Positions 1 through 8,267 of a DNA stretch of 53,121 nt are shown here, in pieces. Both the position numbers and the translations under genes were made by a program. The DNA is from Acrocarpospora pleiomorpha (lineage in GTDB: Bacteria; Actinomycetota; Actinomycetes; Streptosporangiales; Streptosporangiaceae), in the NCBI RefSeq assembly GCF_009687885.1, contig NZ_BLAF01000074.1:1-53121 (forward strand). Reading direction: 5' to 3'. The number at the start of each line of letters is the position of its first letter. The stretch's first letter is position 1. The notes under the pieces are model-generated. The model saw only the letters and a program-made list of their open reading frames with translations. It ran no database searches and had not been told where the DNA came from.

Positions 1-120
1 CACCCACCCACCCTTTTGATTTCCTCCGGGCTCCGCCCGGCCCCGTCATCCCCGTGGTTCCCCATGGGCAGCGGCCGCCATGATGCGGTGGGAGAACCCC
101 GTGTGCAATTGATTGCGAGT
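1..120. other. Left-edge sequence without a supported gene
   Basis: The first 120 bases lie downstream of the dipeptidase gene on the minus strand. They are GC-rich and start with CACC repeats. No reading frame with a ribosome site, no tRNA and no clear terminator was seen. Confidence 0.5.
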
Positions 121-774
121 TCACGGCCACTCGACCGGCGCATAAAGGGCCGCCTTCGCGCCAGACAAAGTAGCCCAATAGCGATCGCCATACGACCAAT
201 GCCACCACTCGGTCGGATAGTTGACGAGACCCGCGGCCGTGAGGGTGGCGGTCAGAATGGTGCGGTTCTCGCGCGCGGCAGGCGTGAGATCAGGCGCATT
301 GGTGTAGCAGGCATTGGCACTTTCCTCAGGACTGGCGTTGACTTCGGTACCCATGGGAAGTTCGGTGCCGTCATCGGTGCAGAGGGTGAGGTCGATCGCG
401 CCCCCGCAGACATGCGGTCCGACCGCAGGCGGGGCCAGGGACCGAGAGGCTTGCACGAAAACGTAATCCTCCGGCCAGTCAGGATTACTTTCCCGGAGCT
501 CCGCCGCGTACTCATCGAAGTACTGAACCTGAAGCCACAACGGCCGATACGCCTCCACGACCAATAACCGGAGCCCGACAGGCAACCGCCCTTGCGCGGT
601 CGCGACGCGTTCGGCAACCCCTTGTCTGAGCCTCGTATAAGCGCCCGCCTTATCAGCCAGCCGATCGTCGATCCGTACACCAGCGATATCGCGCACATCC
701 ACCAGCGGTTCGCCGCACTCCTCCACCGGCATCGACGCGACTCTCGGGTCGGACATGAGGATGATCTCTCGCAT
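121..774 (-). CDS. VanX-like D-alanyl-D-alanine dipeptidase (peptidase M15D)
   Basis: This 217-residue protein has the zinc-site pattern of VanX-type dipeptidases, which hydrolyse D-Ala-D-Ala. Visible are GPHVCGGAIDLTL (His121 and Asp128, the seven-residue spacing of VanX), EWWH (Glu189, His192) and EAYRPL with the conserved Arg77. The start at 774 is chosen because GGAGGG lies just upstream; a 16-codon longer frame to 822 lacks such a site. No signal peptide is apparent, so it probably acts in the cytoplasm, in peptidoglycan turnover or by removing D-Ala-D-Ala. No vanH or vanA homologue is nearby, so glycopeptide resistance is not implied. It lies 64 bp downstream of the CHAP gene on the same strand, with a hairpin between them. 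Confidence 0.85.
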   Translation of the reverse strand: MREIILMSDPRVASMPVEECGEPLVDVRDIAGVRIDDRLADKAGAYTRLRQGVAERVATAQGRLPVGLRLLVVEAYRPLWLQVQYFDEYAAELRESNPDWPEDYVFVQASRSLAPPAVGPHVCGGAIDLTLCTDDGTELPMGTEVNASPEESANACYTNAPDLTPAARENRTILTATLTAAGLVNYPTEWWHWSYGDRYWATLSGAKAALYAPVEWP

Positions 775-798
775 GAGTCCCTCCGTACATGGATAAGC

Positions 799-826
799 GC
801 CGGTGGGCGTCGGAACGCCCACCGGC
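799..826 (-). terminator. Hairpin between CHAP gene and dipeptidase gene
   Basis: A perfect 12-bp stem (799-810 with 815-826) closes a 4-nt loop just after the CHAP gene stop. There is no T-run, which is usual for high-GC actinomycete terminators. It probably ends or weakens CHAP transcription before the dipeptidase gene. Confidence 0.6.
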
Positions 827-837
827 TGAGATGGGGT

Positions 838-1770
838 CTAGCAGTCAGGAATCACCACTCCGCTGTTGTCCTTGGCTTCGTCGTTGCCCCACCGCGAGAG
901 GTAGTAGGCGGACACGTACTGGTTCTGCCACGGGCTGCCGCTGTCCAGGTCGGTCCGCAGCCACCAGTGGTTGTAGGCCCCGCTGACCTGCACGATCGGC
1001 CCCCACACCTTGCAGTACACATAGTTCGTGCCCGCGTTCAGCGTCCCGGTCCTGGTCCCGCCGGGCGTGGAGTACCCTGCCGCCGCGGCGAAGGTGTCGA
1101 CCCAGTACTTCCCGGGCGCCGGCGGCTGCGTGGGCGTGGACCCCACCCCGACGGGCGCGCTGTAGCCGACGATGCTGGCCGAGGAACGGGTGTAGCTGCG
1201 CGCCCGGGTCATGCTCGGGCTGCCGCTGTTGCCCTCGATCGTGTACACGGTGCTCGCGTTGGCGGAGCTCACGATCCCGACGTGGTTGATCACCCCGTCG
1301 CCTTCCCAGTCGAACACGACCGCGTCCCCGGGCTGCGGCGTGTACCCGCTGCTCCGCGTGTGCCATGTCCCGTACGTCGTGCCGTAGTCCTTGAACGAGG
1401 ACGCGACGCCGGTGAGGACGCCCCCGCTGCCCTCCGCGATGTTGGCGTAGGTGACCCCGGCGTTCTTCCAGACATACTTCGCGAAGTCCGCGCACCAGTC
1501 ACTTTCCCGCCAGCGAACACCATCGGTGGTCGGACAGGCCGACGTCGCCGGCTTCCAAGTCCTGAAATATCCGGTGTAGTAGTTACACACGCCCCACTGA
1601 CCCTGCGGACCCGCGCCGTAGTTGCGTGAAGCGTTGTTGAGTTCGGTCTGTGCCACGGACACGATCTGCGCGCGGGTGACGGCCGCGGACGCTGGAGCCG
1701 CGATCGTGACAAGTCCGGCGGCCGCGACGAGTGCGGTGGCGGCGCCGCTGATGAGCTGCCTGAGTGCCAT
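838..1770 (-). CDS. Secreted CHAP-domain amidase/peptidase
   Basis: The 310-residue protein starts with a signal peptide (MALRQL, hydrophobic core, APASA cleavage near residue 29). The CHAP fold follows: DWCADFAKYVW carries the nucleophile Cys93, INHVGIV carries His163, and TIEGNSG gives the third polar residue. Such enzymes cut peptidoglycan peptides or amide bonds outside the cell. After a short Pro-rich linker near residue 225, the last 80 residues look like an SH3-like wall-binding region (Tyr/Trp-rich, paired Cys). The start at 1770 has GGGGGAT upstream; a 14-codon longer start lacks a signal-peptide-like beginning. It is divergent from the small secreted protein at 1934. Confidence 0.85.
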   Translation of the reverse strand: MALRQLISGAATALVAAAGLVTIAAPASAAVTRAQIVSVAQTELNNASRNYGAGPQGQWGVCNYYTGYFRTWKPATSACPTTDGVRWRESDWCADFAKYVWKNAGVTYANIAEGSGGVLTGVASSFKDYGTTYGTWHTRSSGYTPQPGDAVVFDWEGDGVINHVGIVSSANASTVYTIEGNSGSPSMTRARSYTRSSASIVGYSAPVGVGSTPTQPPAPGKYWVDTFAAAAGYSTPGGTRTGTLNAGTNYVYCKVWGPIVQVSGAYNHWWLRTDLDSGSPWQNQYVSAYYLSRWGNDEAKDNSGVVIPDC

Positions 1771-1933
1771 CGGATCCCCCTTGGGTGCGGTTCGATGCTC
1801 CGGACTCTCCACCGCCCCGCTTCAAATAGCCTCCAGAGCCGCTATAAGCCCCTCTCAGCCCCACCTGAAGCAGATCTGGAGCAACAGGTCGGAAGCTCCT
1901 CAACGTCAGCCAGAAACGACTGAGGAGGATCCC
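1771..1933. promoter_or_regulatory. Divergent promoter region of two secreted-protein genes
   Basis: These 163 bases separate the CHAP gene (minus) from the small secreted protein gene (plus). Both starts have ribosome sites inside it: GGGGGAT for the left gene and GAGGAGGAT for the right. I cannot assign -35/-10 boxes with confidence. Confidence 0.5.
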
Positions 1934-2383
1934 ATGAAGATCACCAGCCGCAAGGGGGCTCTGGCCGTCGGAGCCGTGTTCGCCGCCGCCGCGATCGTGT
2001 CCGTCGGGGGCTCGGCCGCGAGCGCGACGCAGGCCGACTGCGCCTCGTGGCCGAACCCGGGCAGCGCCACCGGCACGAGCACGGTCTACCGCCAGGACGC
2101 CGGCCGCTTCGGCACCTATGTCGAACTCAGGAAGGGCACGCTCAACGGTCAGCAGATCGGCTGGGCGCGCATCACCGGCACCACCAAGAAGGGCGACGGT
2201 GTCTGGATGGACGTCAGCAACAACGGCGGCGCCAGCTGGACCCAGTGCGGCCCCTACCTGGTGGACGCCGACGGCGGCGTCCCCTACACCCGGGGTTACG
2301 CCACCAGCAGCTCGGCCAGCCGGGTGTTCCGCGCCTGCGGTCGCGTCACCGGCGCGTACTCCGTCTGCGGCCCCTGGTGGTAG
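1934..2383 (+). CDS. Small secreted Cys-containing protein, function unknown
   Basis: The 149-residue product has a typical signal peptide (Lys/Arg start, Ala-rich core, ASA cleavage near residue 31). The mature part is about 118 residues with four Cys (near residue 36 and in WTQCGP, FRACGR and YSVCGP), enough for two disulfides, and ends in CGPWW. The Trp/Gly-rich pattern is beta-sandwich-like. I do not recognise a catalytic motif; similar short exported proteins are common and uncharacterised in actinomycetes. GAGGAGGAT precedes the ATG with good spacing. A hairpin follows the stop. Confidence 0.8.
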   Translation: MKITSRKGALAVGAVFAAAAIVSVGGSAASATQADCASWPNPGSATGTSTVYRQDAGRFGTYVELRKGTLNGQQIGWARITGTTKKGDGVWMDVSNNGGASWTQCGPYLVDADGGVPYTRGYATSSSASRVFRACGRVTGAYSVCGPWW

Positions 2384-2394
2384 AAGTGGTGCTT

Positions 2395-2418
2395 CCCGGC
2401 CCTCGATCGAGGGCCGGG
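2395..2418 (+). terminator. Palindromic terminator after small secreted protein
   Basis: CCCGGCCCTC and GAGGGCCGGG flank GATC, forming a perfect 24-nt palindrome 11 nt after the stop. It separates the secreted protein gene from the aminotransferase gene. Confidence 0.65.
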
Positions 2419-2464
2419 TTCACCCGTTAAGGTGGGCATACACCGCATTCTCAAGGGGTACGCA

Positions 2465-3526
2465 ATGCCGAAGTTCCGCGCCGTCTTCGACACCATGGTG
2501 GCCTACAAGGCGGGCCAGTCCGTCGTCGCGCCGGACGGCCGGTCCTTCAAGCTCTCCTCCAACGAGTCGCCCGAACCGCCGCTCCCCAGCGTGGTCCGCG
2601 CGATCGCGGAGGCGGCCACCCAGATCCACCGCTACCCTGACCCGGCCGCCCTCCAGCTGACCGAAGCCCTTTCCGTGCGGTACGGCGTGCCGCACGAGCA
2701 CATCGCCCTCGGCGCGGGCTCGGTCACCGTGGCCCAGCAGCTGTTCGAGACCGTCGGCGACCCCGGCGCCGAAGTGATCTACGCCTGGCGCTCGTTCGAG
2801 GCCTACCCGCTCCTGGCCGACCTGGCCGGGGTCACCTCCGTCCGCGTCCCGCTCAGGGACGAGACGCACGACCTGGACGCGATGGCCGACGCGATCACCC
2901 AGAACACCCGCATGATCTTCGTCTGCAACCCGAACAACCCGACCGGCACGGTCAACCGGTCCGGCGACCTCAAACGTTTCCTGGACCGCGTCCCCGAGCA
3001 CGTCCTGGTCATCCTGGACGAGGCCTACCGGGAGTATGTCCGCGACGCCGAGGTGCCCGACGGTCTGACGATCTACCGCGACCGCCCGAACGTGGCCGTC
3101 CTGCGCACGTTCTCCAAGGCGTACGGCTTGGCCGGCCTGCGGGTCGGCTACCTGATCGGGCAGGAGCCGGTCGCCGCGGCCGTGCGCAAGGCGATGGTGC
3201 CGTTCGCCGTCAACCACCTCGCCCAGGCCGCCGCCGTGGCCTCGCTCCAGGCCGAGGAGGAGCTGCTGGCCCGGGTGGAGACCGTGGTCGCCGAGCGGAC
3301 CCGGGTGCGAGACGCGCTAATCGCCCAGGGCTGGGCTGTTCCGCAGAGCGAGGCCAACTTCGTCTGGCTCCGCCTCGCCGCCGACACCCCCGCCTTCGCC
3401 GAGACCTGCGCCGCCGCCGGAGTCGCCGTGCGGCCGTTCGGCACCGAGGGCGCCCGCGTCTCCATCGGCGACCGCGAGGCCAACGACGCCTTCCTCGCCG
3501 CCGCCGCGGCCTTCCGGAGCGCGTGA
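2465..3526 (+). CDS. hisC: HisC-type aminotransferase (histidinol-phosphate/aromatic)
   Basis: This 353-residue PLP enzyme is of fold type I, subgroup I-beta. Landmarks are SNESPEPPLP near residue 35, NPNNPTG near 157, DEAYREYV near 186, and FSKAYGLAGLRVGY, whose Lys near 218 forms the Schiff base. It transfers an amino group between glutamate and histidinol phosphate, or to aromatic 2-oxo acids; actinomycetes carry both versions and sequence alone does not decide. No other his genes are adjacent, which favours the stand-alone Pat-type aromatic aminotransferase. The ATG at 2465 has AAGGGG upstream. Its last 210 bases overlap, in antisense, the tail of the EamA transporter gene. Confidence 0.85.
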   Translation: MPKFRAVFDTMVAYKAGQSVVAPDGRSFKLSSNESPEPPLPSVVRAIAEAATQIHRYPDPAALQLTEALSVRYGVPHEHIALGAGSVTVAQQLFETVGDPGAEVIYAWRSFEAYPLLADLAGVTSVRVPLRDETHDLDAMADAITQNTRMIFVCNPNNPTGTVNRSGDLKRFLDRVPEHVLVILDEAYREYVRDAEVPDGLTIYRDRPNVAVLRTFSKAYGLAGLRVGYLIGQEPVAAAVRKAMVPFAVNHLAQAAAVASLQAEEELLARVETVVAERTRVRDALIAQGWAVPQSEANFVWLRLAADTPAFAETCAAAGVAVRPFGTEGARVSIGDREANDAFLAAAAAFRSA

Positions 3527-4408
3527 GCGCCGCTCGGTGGACACCACCAGCGCGACCCCGGCCACGATCACCAGCCCGGCGGCCACCATCGGCACGGTCA
3601 CCCCTTCGCTCAGCACGAGCACGCCGAGGATGACGGCCACCACCGGGTTCACGTACGCATAGGTGGACACCAGCGAGATCGGCGCGTTGCCGAGCAGCCA
3701 GACATACGAGGTGAACCCGACCAGCGACCCCACCAGGATCAGGTAGCCCAGCGCCAGCCAGGACCGCGCGGAGACGTCCGCGATCACCAGGTGCTCCCCG
3801 GAGCCGGTCCCGATCAGCAGCAGCCCGGCCCCGCCGGCGGCCATCTCGACCGTGCTCGCCATGAAGACGTTCTTCGGCATCGGGATCCGCGCGGTCAGGA
3901 ACGATCCGATCGCCCACGAGATCGTGGCGAACAGGATCACCACGACCCCGGTGGCTGACCCCGATCCGCCACCGTTCAGCGACAGAACGGCAACCCCAAC
4001 GAATCCGACCAGAACCCCGGTTAGGGTCAGCACCGGCGGACGATCACGGAAAACCACCCGCAGGACGATCAGCCATAGGGGTGTGGAGGCCACCAGGAGC
4101 GCGGCCAGACCGGTGGAGATGTACTGCTCGGACACGGCGACCATGCCGTTGCCGAAGGTCAGCAGGAGCAGGCCGGCCAGCACGGCGCCGCCTAACTCCC
4201 GCCAGGTCATGCGGAAGGGGCGCCTGCCGTGCCGTACCAGCAGGAACGTGCCGAGGATCAGCGCGGCCGTGATGAATCGCAGCCCGCCGCTGAGCATCGG
4301 CGGCATGGTCTCGATGGCGATGGCGATGCCGAGATACGTCGATCCCCACACCACATAAACGGTGACAAGCGCGATCCACACGCGGATGTCACGAGTGTCC
4401 TGGCCCAT
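3317..4408 (-). CDS. EamA/DMT-family exporter
   Basis: Residues 1-295 contain about ten hydrophobic segments in two repeated halves, with the family signature WGSTYLGIAIA near the start and YAYVNPVVAVILG in the second half. EamA proteins export metabolites or amino acids through the membrane; the substrate is unknown. The frame then runs about 70 residues into a Gly/Glu-rich tail (RRSRAPEGRGGGEEG onwards) encoded opposite the 3' end of the aminotransferase gene. This tail is unlike the family and is probably a read-on to the next chance stop. The first ATG at 4408 is used. Confidence 0.8.
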   Translation of the reverse strand: MGQDTRDIRVWIALVTVYVVWGSTYLGIAIAIETMPPMLSGGLRFITAALILGTFLLVRHGRRPFRMTWRELGGAVLAGLLLLTFGNGMVAVSEQYISTGLAALLVASTPLWLIVLRVVFRDRPPVLTLTGVLVGFVGVAVLSLNGGGSGSATGVVVILFATISWAIGSFLTARIPMPKNVFMASTVEMAAGGAGLLLIGTGSGEHLVIADVSARSWLALGYLILVGSLVGFTSYVWLLGNAPISLVSTYAYVNPVVAVILGVLVLSEGVTVPMVAAGLVIVAGVALVVSTERRSRAPEGRGGGEEGVVGLAVADGDAGALGAERPHGDSGGGAGLGEGGGVGGEAEPDEVGLALRNSPALGD

Positions 4409-4455
4409 GGCTCATGACAATAGCGATGAACTCCGACATTTCCTGACGTCGGGGT

Positions 4456-4488
4456 CGGGTGGGCACGTCCCCACGACATGCCCACCCG
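4456..4488 (-). terminator. Hairpin downstream of the regulator gene
   Basis: CGGGTGGGCA (4456-4465) pairs perfectly with TGCCCACCCG (4479-4488) across a 13-nt loop. It lies between the regulator stop and the EamA start, both minus strand, and probably terminates the regulator transcript. Confidence 0.6.
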
Positions 4489-4490
4489 AT

Positions 4491-4524
4491 CCGTACTACC
4501 GGTTGAGCCGTACTACCGGTTGAG
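4491..4524. repeat. 17-bp perfect tandem duplication at a stop codon
   Basis: CCGTACTACCGGTTGAG occurs twice back to back (4491-4507 and 4508-4524). The second copy includes the final Leu-Asn-Arg codons and stop of the minus-strand regulator; the first is a non-coding copy just after it. It looks like a slippage duplication. Confidence 0.85.
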
Positions 4525-5868
4525 CTTCTCGACGATCAGCCGGTACAGCTGCCGGGGGCGGCCCGGCTGCGGTGTGCGATTCGGCGGAAGCGGCCACGCT
4601 AGTCCCTCGTCGACCAGCGTGCGCAACAACCGCCGAGCCGTACGCGGCGTGACGCCGAGCATCTTCCCGGCCCCTTCCGCGTCCACGACCGTGTCCCCGC
4701 CCTCCAGCTTGGCGGCCAGCCGGGCGAGCACCTCCACCCCTTTGGGCTTGACCGGGCCCGCCGACTGCGGTGGCATCCGGGGCGGCGGGACGAGCGCCCG
4801 TCCCTCCCGGTCCACCGCGAACCCCTGCGCCTGCTTGCCCGCCTGGGTCCTGGCCAGCGCGGCTCTGGCGTGGGTCTCCGCGTCATGGGTCGTACGGCCC
4901 ATGCCGACCCCCACCTCGACCGCCAGGCCGAGCTCGTCCCGGATCCGCGCGGCGAACGGCAACACGCGGAAGCCGTCCGTCGCCCCGGCGATCGAGCCCC
5001 GGGTGGCGACCACGAGATAGCTGTGGTCGTCGATCGGCCACACGCTCGCGTTGATCCGGTTGGCCTCCTGCACCAGCAGGCGATGCAGCGACAGGCGCAG
5101 CTCGTCCCGCCAGTACCGCGGTGCCGCCCTGCGCACCGGTTCCCGCAGCGTCGGCACCTCGACCAGGATGACGGTGAGCTGCGACTCTTCGAGCCGGTGG
5201 TGCGCGCCGAGCAGCGCGGCCGTGTGTAACGCGGTCCTGACCGCGGCCGAGGTCGGCCGGATCCTGACCGCGGGTATGCCCGCGGCCGTCAGCCGGTCCG
5301 CGACCCCGGGAATGCAGGTCAGCGCGCCGGTTGAGGCCCCCTGCCGGACCAGCCGCTCGTGGAACGCCGCGATGGTGCCGGTGGCGCCGGGTTCGTCCCG
5401 GCTGTGCACCTCCGCCGCGGACAGTCCCAGATCGGCATAGGCCTCATCGATCTCCGAGCGGTTGAGCACGTCCACGCTCACCCGCCGGGGGTCGATGCGG
5501 TCGTCCAGTGCGGCCCGTGCGATCGCCGCGGTCAGCGCGGCGCCGCCGAGCTGCACGTGCGTGGCCGGCATGGTCAGTACGCCGGACCGCCGGGCCAGTT
5601 CGTAGGGAATCGGGCTGGCGAAGAGGCAGGCGTCCACGCCACCGAGTCTGGTTACTTTGTCTGAGGCCTCCTGTTCGTCGCGATAGGCAGCGGCCACCAG
5701 GCGACAGGGCACCGGTGCCGCCGAGTGGCCCATGAGCATCACCCGCTCGACGAGGTCGTGGGGCCCCACCACACCGATGGTGAGGTCCGGCGTCCCAGCG
5801 CCCATCCCGGCCCCCACCCGCGATCCGCGTGGAGACTCTTCCGTGCGCTCGACCAATGTTCGTCCCAT
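4513..5868 (-). CDS. Transcriptional regulator, degenerate GGDEF-like and winged-helix domains
   Basis: The product is 451 residues. Residues 25-215 (IGVVGPHDLVERVML onwards) look like a sensing domain. Residues 220-370 resemble the degenerate GGDEF/cyclase-like fold of PucR-type regulators, including VGVGMGRTTHDAETHARAA. The C-terminal 80 residues form a winged helix-turn-helix (MLGVTPRTARRLLRTL). No GGDEF catalytic motif is present, so it is expected to bind a small molecule or nucleotide and DNA. An internal ATG at 5805 (residue 22) is an equally plausible start because the conserved sequence begins after it. It lies about 190 bp downstream of murA on the same strand. Confidence 0.75.
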   Translation of the reverse strand: MGRTLVERTEESPRGSRVGAGMGAGTPDLTIGVVGPHDLVERVMLMGHSAAPVPCRLVAAAYRDEQEASDKVTRLGGVDACLFASPIPYELARRSGVLTMPATHVQLGGAALTAAIARAALDDRIDPRRVSVDVLNRSEIDEAYADLGLSAAEVHSRDEPGATGTIAAFHERLVRQGASTGALTCIPGVADRLTAAGIPAVRIRPTSAAVRTALHTAALLGAHHRLEESQLTVILVEVPTLREPVRRAAPRYWRDELRLSLHRLLVQEANRINASVWPIDDHSYLVVATRGSIAGATDGFRVLPFAARIRDELGLAVEVGVGMGRTTHDAETHARAALARTQAGKQAQGFAVDREGRALVPPPRMPPQSAGPVKPKGVEVLARLAAKLEGGDTVVDAEGAGKMLGVTPRTARRLLRTLVDEGLAWPLPPNRTPQPGRPRQLYRLIVEKLNR

Positions 5869-6057
5869 CCCGCGCGCCTTCGTTGGTTTCGCTTCCCCGG
5901 AAAGCTCCGGAAACCGCTCCTGGGAAGCTTCTCTTTGGAACGATCGCTCGCAACGGCCGTAATGTCACGCCCGGATTTTCCGGAATACCCATCTGAGATG
6001 GCAACAGCGGGGATTACCAACGGTGTTTGGCCTGGTCAGGGCCTTTATGGACGCGGA

Positions 6058-7329
6058 TTACTCGGAACGGGAAATCTCGCGTTCCACATCCGCGCCGAGC
6101 GCCTGCATGCGCGGGGCGAGATCGGCGTGGCCACGATCGATGAGATAGCCGGTGTCGATTGTCGTCTCGCCCTCGGCGACCAGACCGGCCAGCACAAGTG
6201 CGATTCCAGAACGCAGATCATGAGCCGTGACGCGCGTTCCTCGCAATTTAGCCGGACCGTGCACGACTGCGCGGTTCTCGGCCACCGAGATGTTGGCGCC
6301 CATCTTGTTGAGTTCGCCCGCCAGCGCGAAACGGCCGTCGAAGATACGCTCGTGAATGTAGCTGGTGCCGCCCGCCAGGCAGGCCAGCGTCATCAGCGGG
6401 TTCTGCAGATCGGTGGCGAAACCGGGATAGGTGTCGGTGATTACATTGATCGGCCGGATGGGTTCGGCCCGGCTCACCTGCAGCACCGCGCCCTCGTCCT
6501 CGAACGCGACGCCCATCTGCTCCAGCTTCCAGCGGGCCACGCCGAGGTGCTCAAGCGAGCCGCCGACCAGGTTGACCGAGCCGCCGGTGAGTGCGGCGGC
6601 GATCATGAACACGCCCGCGTCGAGCCGGTCCGGCATGACCGTGTGCTCGACCGCGGTCAGCTCGTTCACGCCCTCGACGGTGAGAAAACCGGTGCCGGCG
6701 CCGCGGATGCGGGCGCCCATCCGGGTCAGCATGTGGATGACGTCCAGGACCTCGGGCTCCAGCGCCGCGTTCTCGATCACCGTGGTGCCGGTGGCCAGCG
6801 CCGCGGCCATGACCAGGTTCTCGGTGCCGGTGTGCGAGGGAGTGTCCAGGTAGAGGGGCGCGCCGGTCAGCCCGGCCGCCTTGATGTGGATGACGCTGTC
6901 GTCCTCGTTGACGATGGCGCCCAGGCGCTTGTAGCCGTTGTAGTGGAAGTCGAGGTTGCGGCTCCCGAGGTTGCATCCCCCGACACCCTCGATCACCGCC
7001 TCGCCCAGTCGATGCAGCAGAGCCGGGACGAACAGGACCGAACCGCGGAACCTGCGCGCGATCTCGGCCGGGAGGACAGGGCTGGTCAGTCGCGATGCGT
7101 CGATCACCAGGGTGCGCTCGGACTCGTGGAACTGCACCTTGGCACCGATGGCCTCGGCGAGCTCCGTCGCTCGCCGCACGTCTTCGATCGCGGGCACGTT
7201 GCGCAGCACGGTGCGGCCCTCGGACGCGAGCAGCGCAGCCCCGATCATGGGCAGCACGGCGTTCTTCGCGCCCTGGACGAAGGCGGTTCCACGCAGTACG
7301 TTGCCACCGCGAACGCGGTAACGGACCAT
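6058..7329 (-). CDS. murA: UDP-N-acetylglucosamine 1-carboxyvinyltransferase (MurA-like)
   Basis: This 423-residue protein is an EPSP-synthase-fold enzyme that adds enolpyruvate to UDP-GlcNAc, the first committed step of peptidoglycan synthesis. The catalytic Lys22-Asn23 pair is in GAKNAVLPM; Cys119 in VGGCNLGSR is the residue that fosfomycin alkylates in this family; PGFATDLQNP carries the catalytic Asp near 310; DLRSGIALVLAGLVAEG and YLIDRGH match the C-terminal signature. Several positions differ from the E. coli enzyme (FRGS in place of MRAS, SRNLDFH in place of ARPVDLH), so it is a divergent actinobacterial form, perhaps the second MurA paralogue. GAGGAG sits 9-14 nt before the ATG. Confidence 0.9.
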   Translation of the reverse strand: MVRYRVRGGNVLRGTAFVQGAKNAVLPMIGAALLASEGRTVLRNVPAIEDVRRATELAEAIGAKVQFHESERTLVIDASRLTSPVLPAEIARRFRGSVLFVPALLHRLGEAVIEGVGGCNLGSRNLDFHYNGYKRLGAIVNEDDSVIHIKAAGLTGAPLYLDTPSHTGTENLVMAAALATGTTVIENAALEPEVLDVIHMLTRMGARIRGAGTGFLTVEGVNELTAVEHTVMPDRLDAGVFMIAAALTGGSVNLVGGSLEHLGVARWKLEQMGVAFEDEGAVLQVSRAEPIRPINVITDTYPGFATDLQNPLMTLACLAGGTSYIHERIFDGRFALAGELNKMGANISVAENRAVVHGPAKLRGTRVTAHDLRSGIALVLAGLVAEGETTIDTGYLIDRGHADLAPRMQALGADVEREISRSE

Positions 7330-7430
7330 GAAATGGACTCCTCAGGTGGGGGTGTGGAGGAAGAGGCGGCTGGTGCGGTAGCCGGGTATCGGGCCACAGT
7401 AGCCGCTAGGAAGGGCGATTCGCGGGGGAA

Positions 7431-8267
7431 CTACCCGGTGAAGGTGGTTCCGGTCAACCGCTGATAGGCCTCCACATAACGTTCGCGTGTACGTTCGACA
7501 ATCTCGCCGGGGAGTCGGGGCGGCGGAGTGCCGGTGGCGCGGTCCCAGCCGGACGCCGGGGACGTGAGCCAGTCGCGGACGAACTGTTTGTCGAAGGATT
7601 CCTGGCTGCGGCCCGGTGACCAGGTATCTTTCGGCCAGAACCGGGATGAATCCGGAGTCAGTACCTCATCGCCGAGGGTCAGCACGCCGTCCGCGTCCCA
7701 ACCAAGTTCGATCTTCGTGTCGGCCAGGATGATGCCGCGTTCCAGGGCCATCTCGGCGCCTCTCCGGTACACGGCGAGCGTGACCTCCCGGAGCTGTTCT
7801 GCCACGTCAGAGCCTACTTCTTGGACCACCTGCTGGTACGTCATGGGCTCGTCGTGCTGCCCCATCGGAGCCTTGGTGGAGGGGGTGAAGATGGGTTCGG
7901 GGAGCCGCGAACCGTCCTCCAGACCCTCGGGAAGCACGACTCCGGAGACCATTCCCGTACGGCGGTAGTCGATCAATCCCGAGCCGGTCAGATAGCCGCG
8001 TGCCACACATTCCACGGGCACCATGGTGAGCCTGCGGCACAGAACACTTCGCAGGTCAGGGCCCCTGCCGACCACATGGTTGGGCACCAGATCCTCGAGC
8101 TGTTCGAACCACCAGAGCGACAGCTGCGTGAGGATGGAACCCTTGTCTGGGATGTCGGGTTCGAGGACGTGGTCGAACGCGGAAATGCGGTCCGAGGCGA
8201 CCATCAGCAGCTGGCCGTCAGCGGTCTCGTAGAGATCTCTGACCTTGCCGGAGTGCACGTGCTTCAT
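7431..8267 (-). CDS. purC: SAICAR synthetase PurC
   Basis: The 278-residue enzyme condenses CAIR with aspartate using ATP in de novo purine synthesis. Recognisable motifs are HSGKVRDLYE at the N-terminus, SDRISAFDHVL, VPVECVARGYLTGSG, and the nucleotide/Mg motif ILADTKIELGWD. Length is usual for the family's longer bacterial form. Its ATG overlaps the purD stop as ATGA, so the two are co-transcribed and probably translationally coupled. Confidence 0.95.
   Translation of the reverse strand: MKHVHSGKVRDLYETADGQLLMVASDRISAFDHVLEPDIPDKGSILTQLSLWWFEQLEDLVPNHVVGRGPDLRSVLCRRLTMVPVECVARGYLTGSGLIDYRRTGMVSGVVLPEGLEDGSRLPEPIFTPSTKAPMGQHDEPMTYQQVVQEVGSDVAEQLREVTLAVYRRGAEMALERGIILADTKIELGWDADGVLTLGDEVLTPDSSRFWPKDTWSPGRSQESFDKQFVRDWLTSPASGWDRATGTPPPRLPGEIVERTRERYVEAYQRLTGTTFTG

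Noticed and set aside
121..774. Glycopeptide resistance locus from the VanX-like gene
   Set aside because: No vanH, vanA or vanRS homologue is in the window. VanX-like dipeptidases are common in actinomycetes without resistance.
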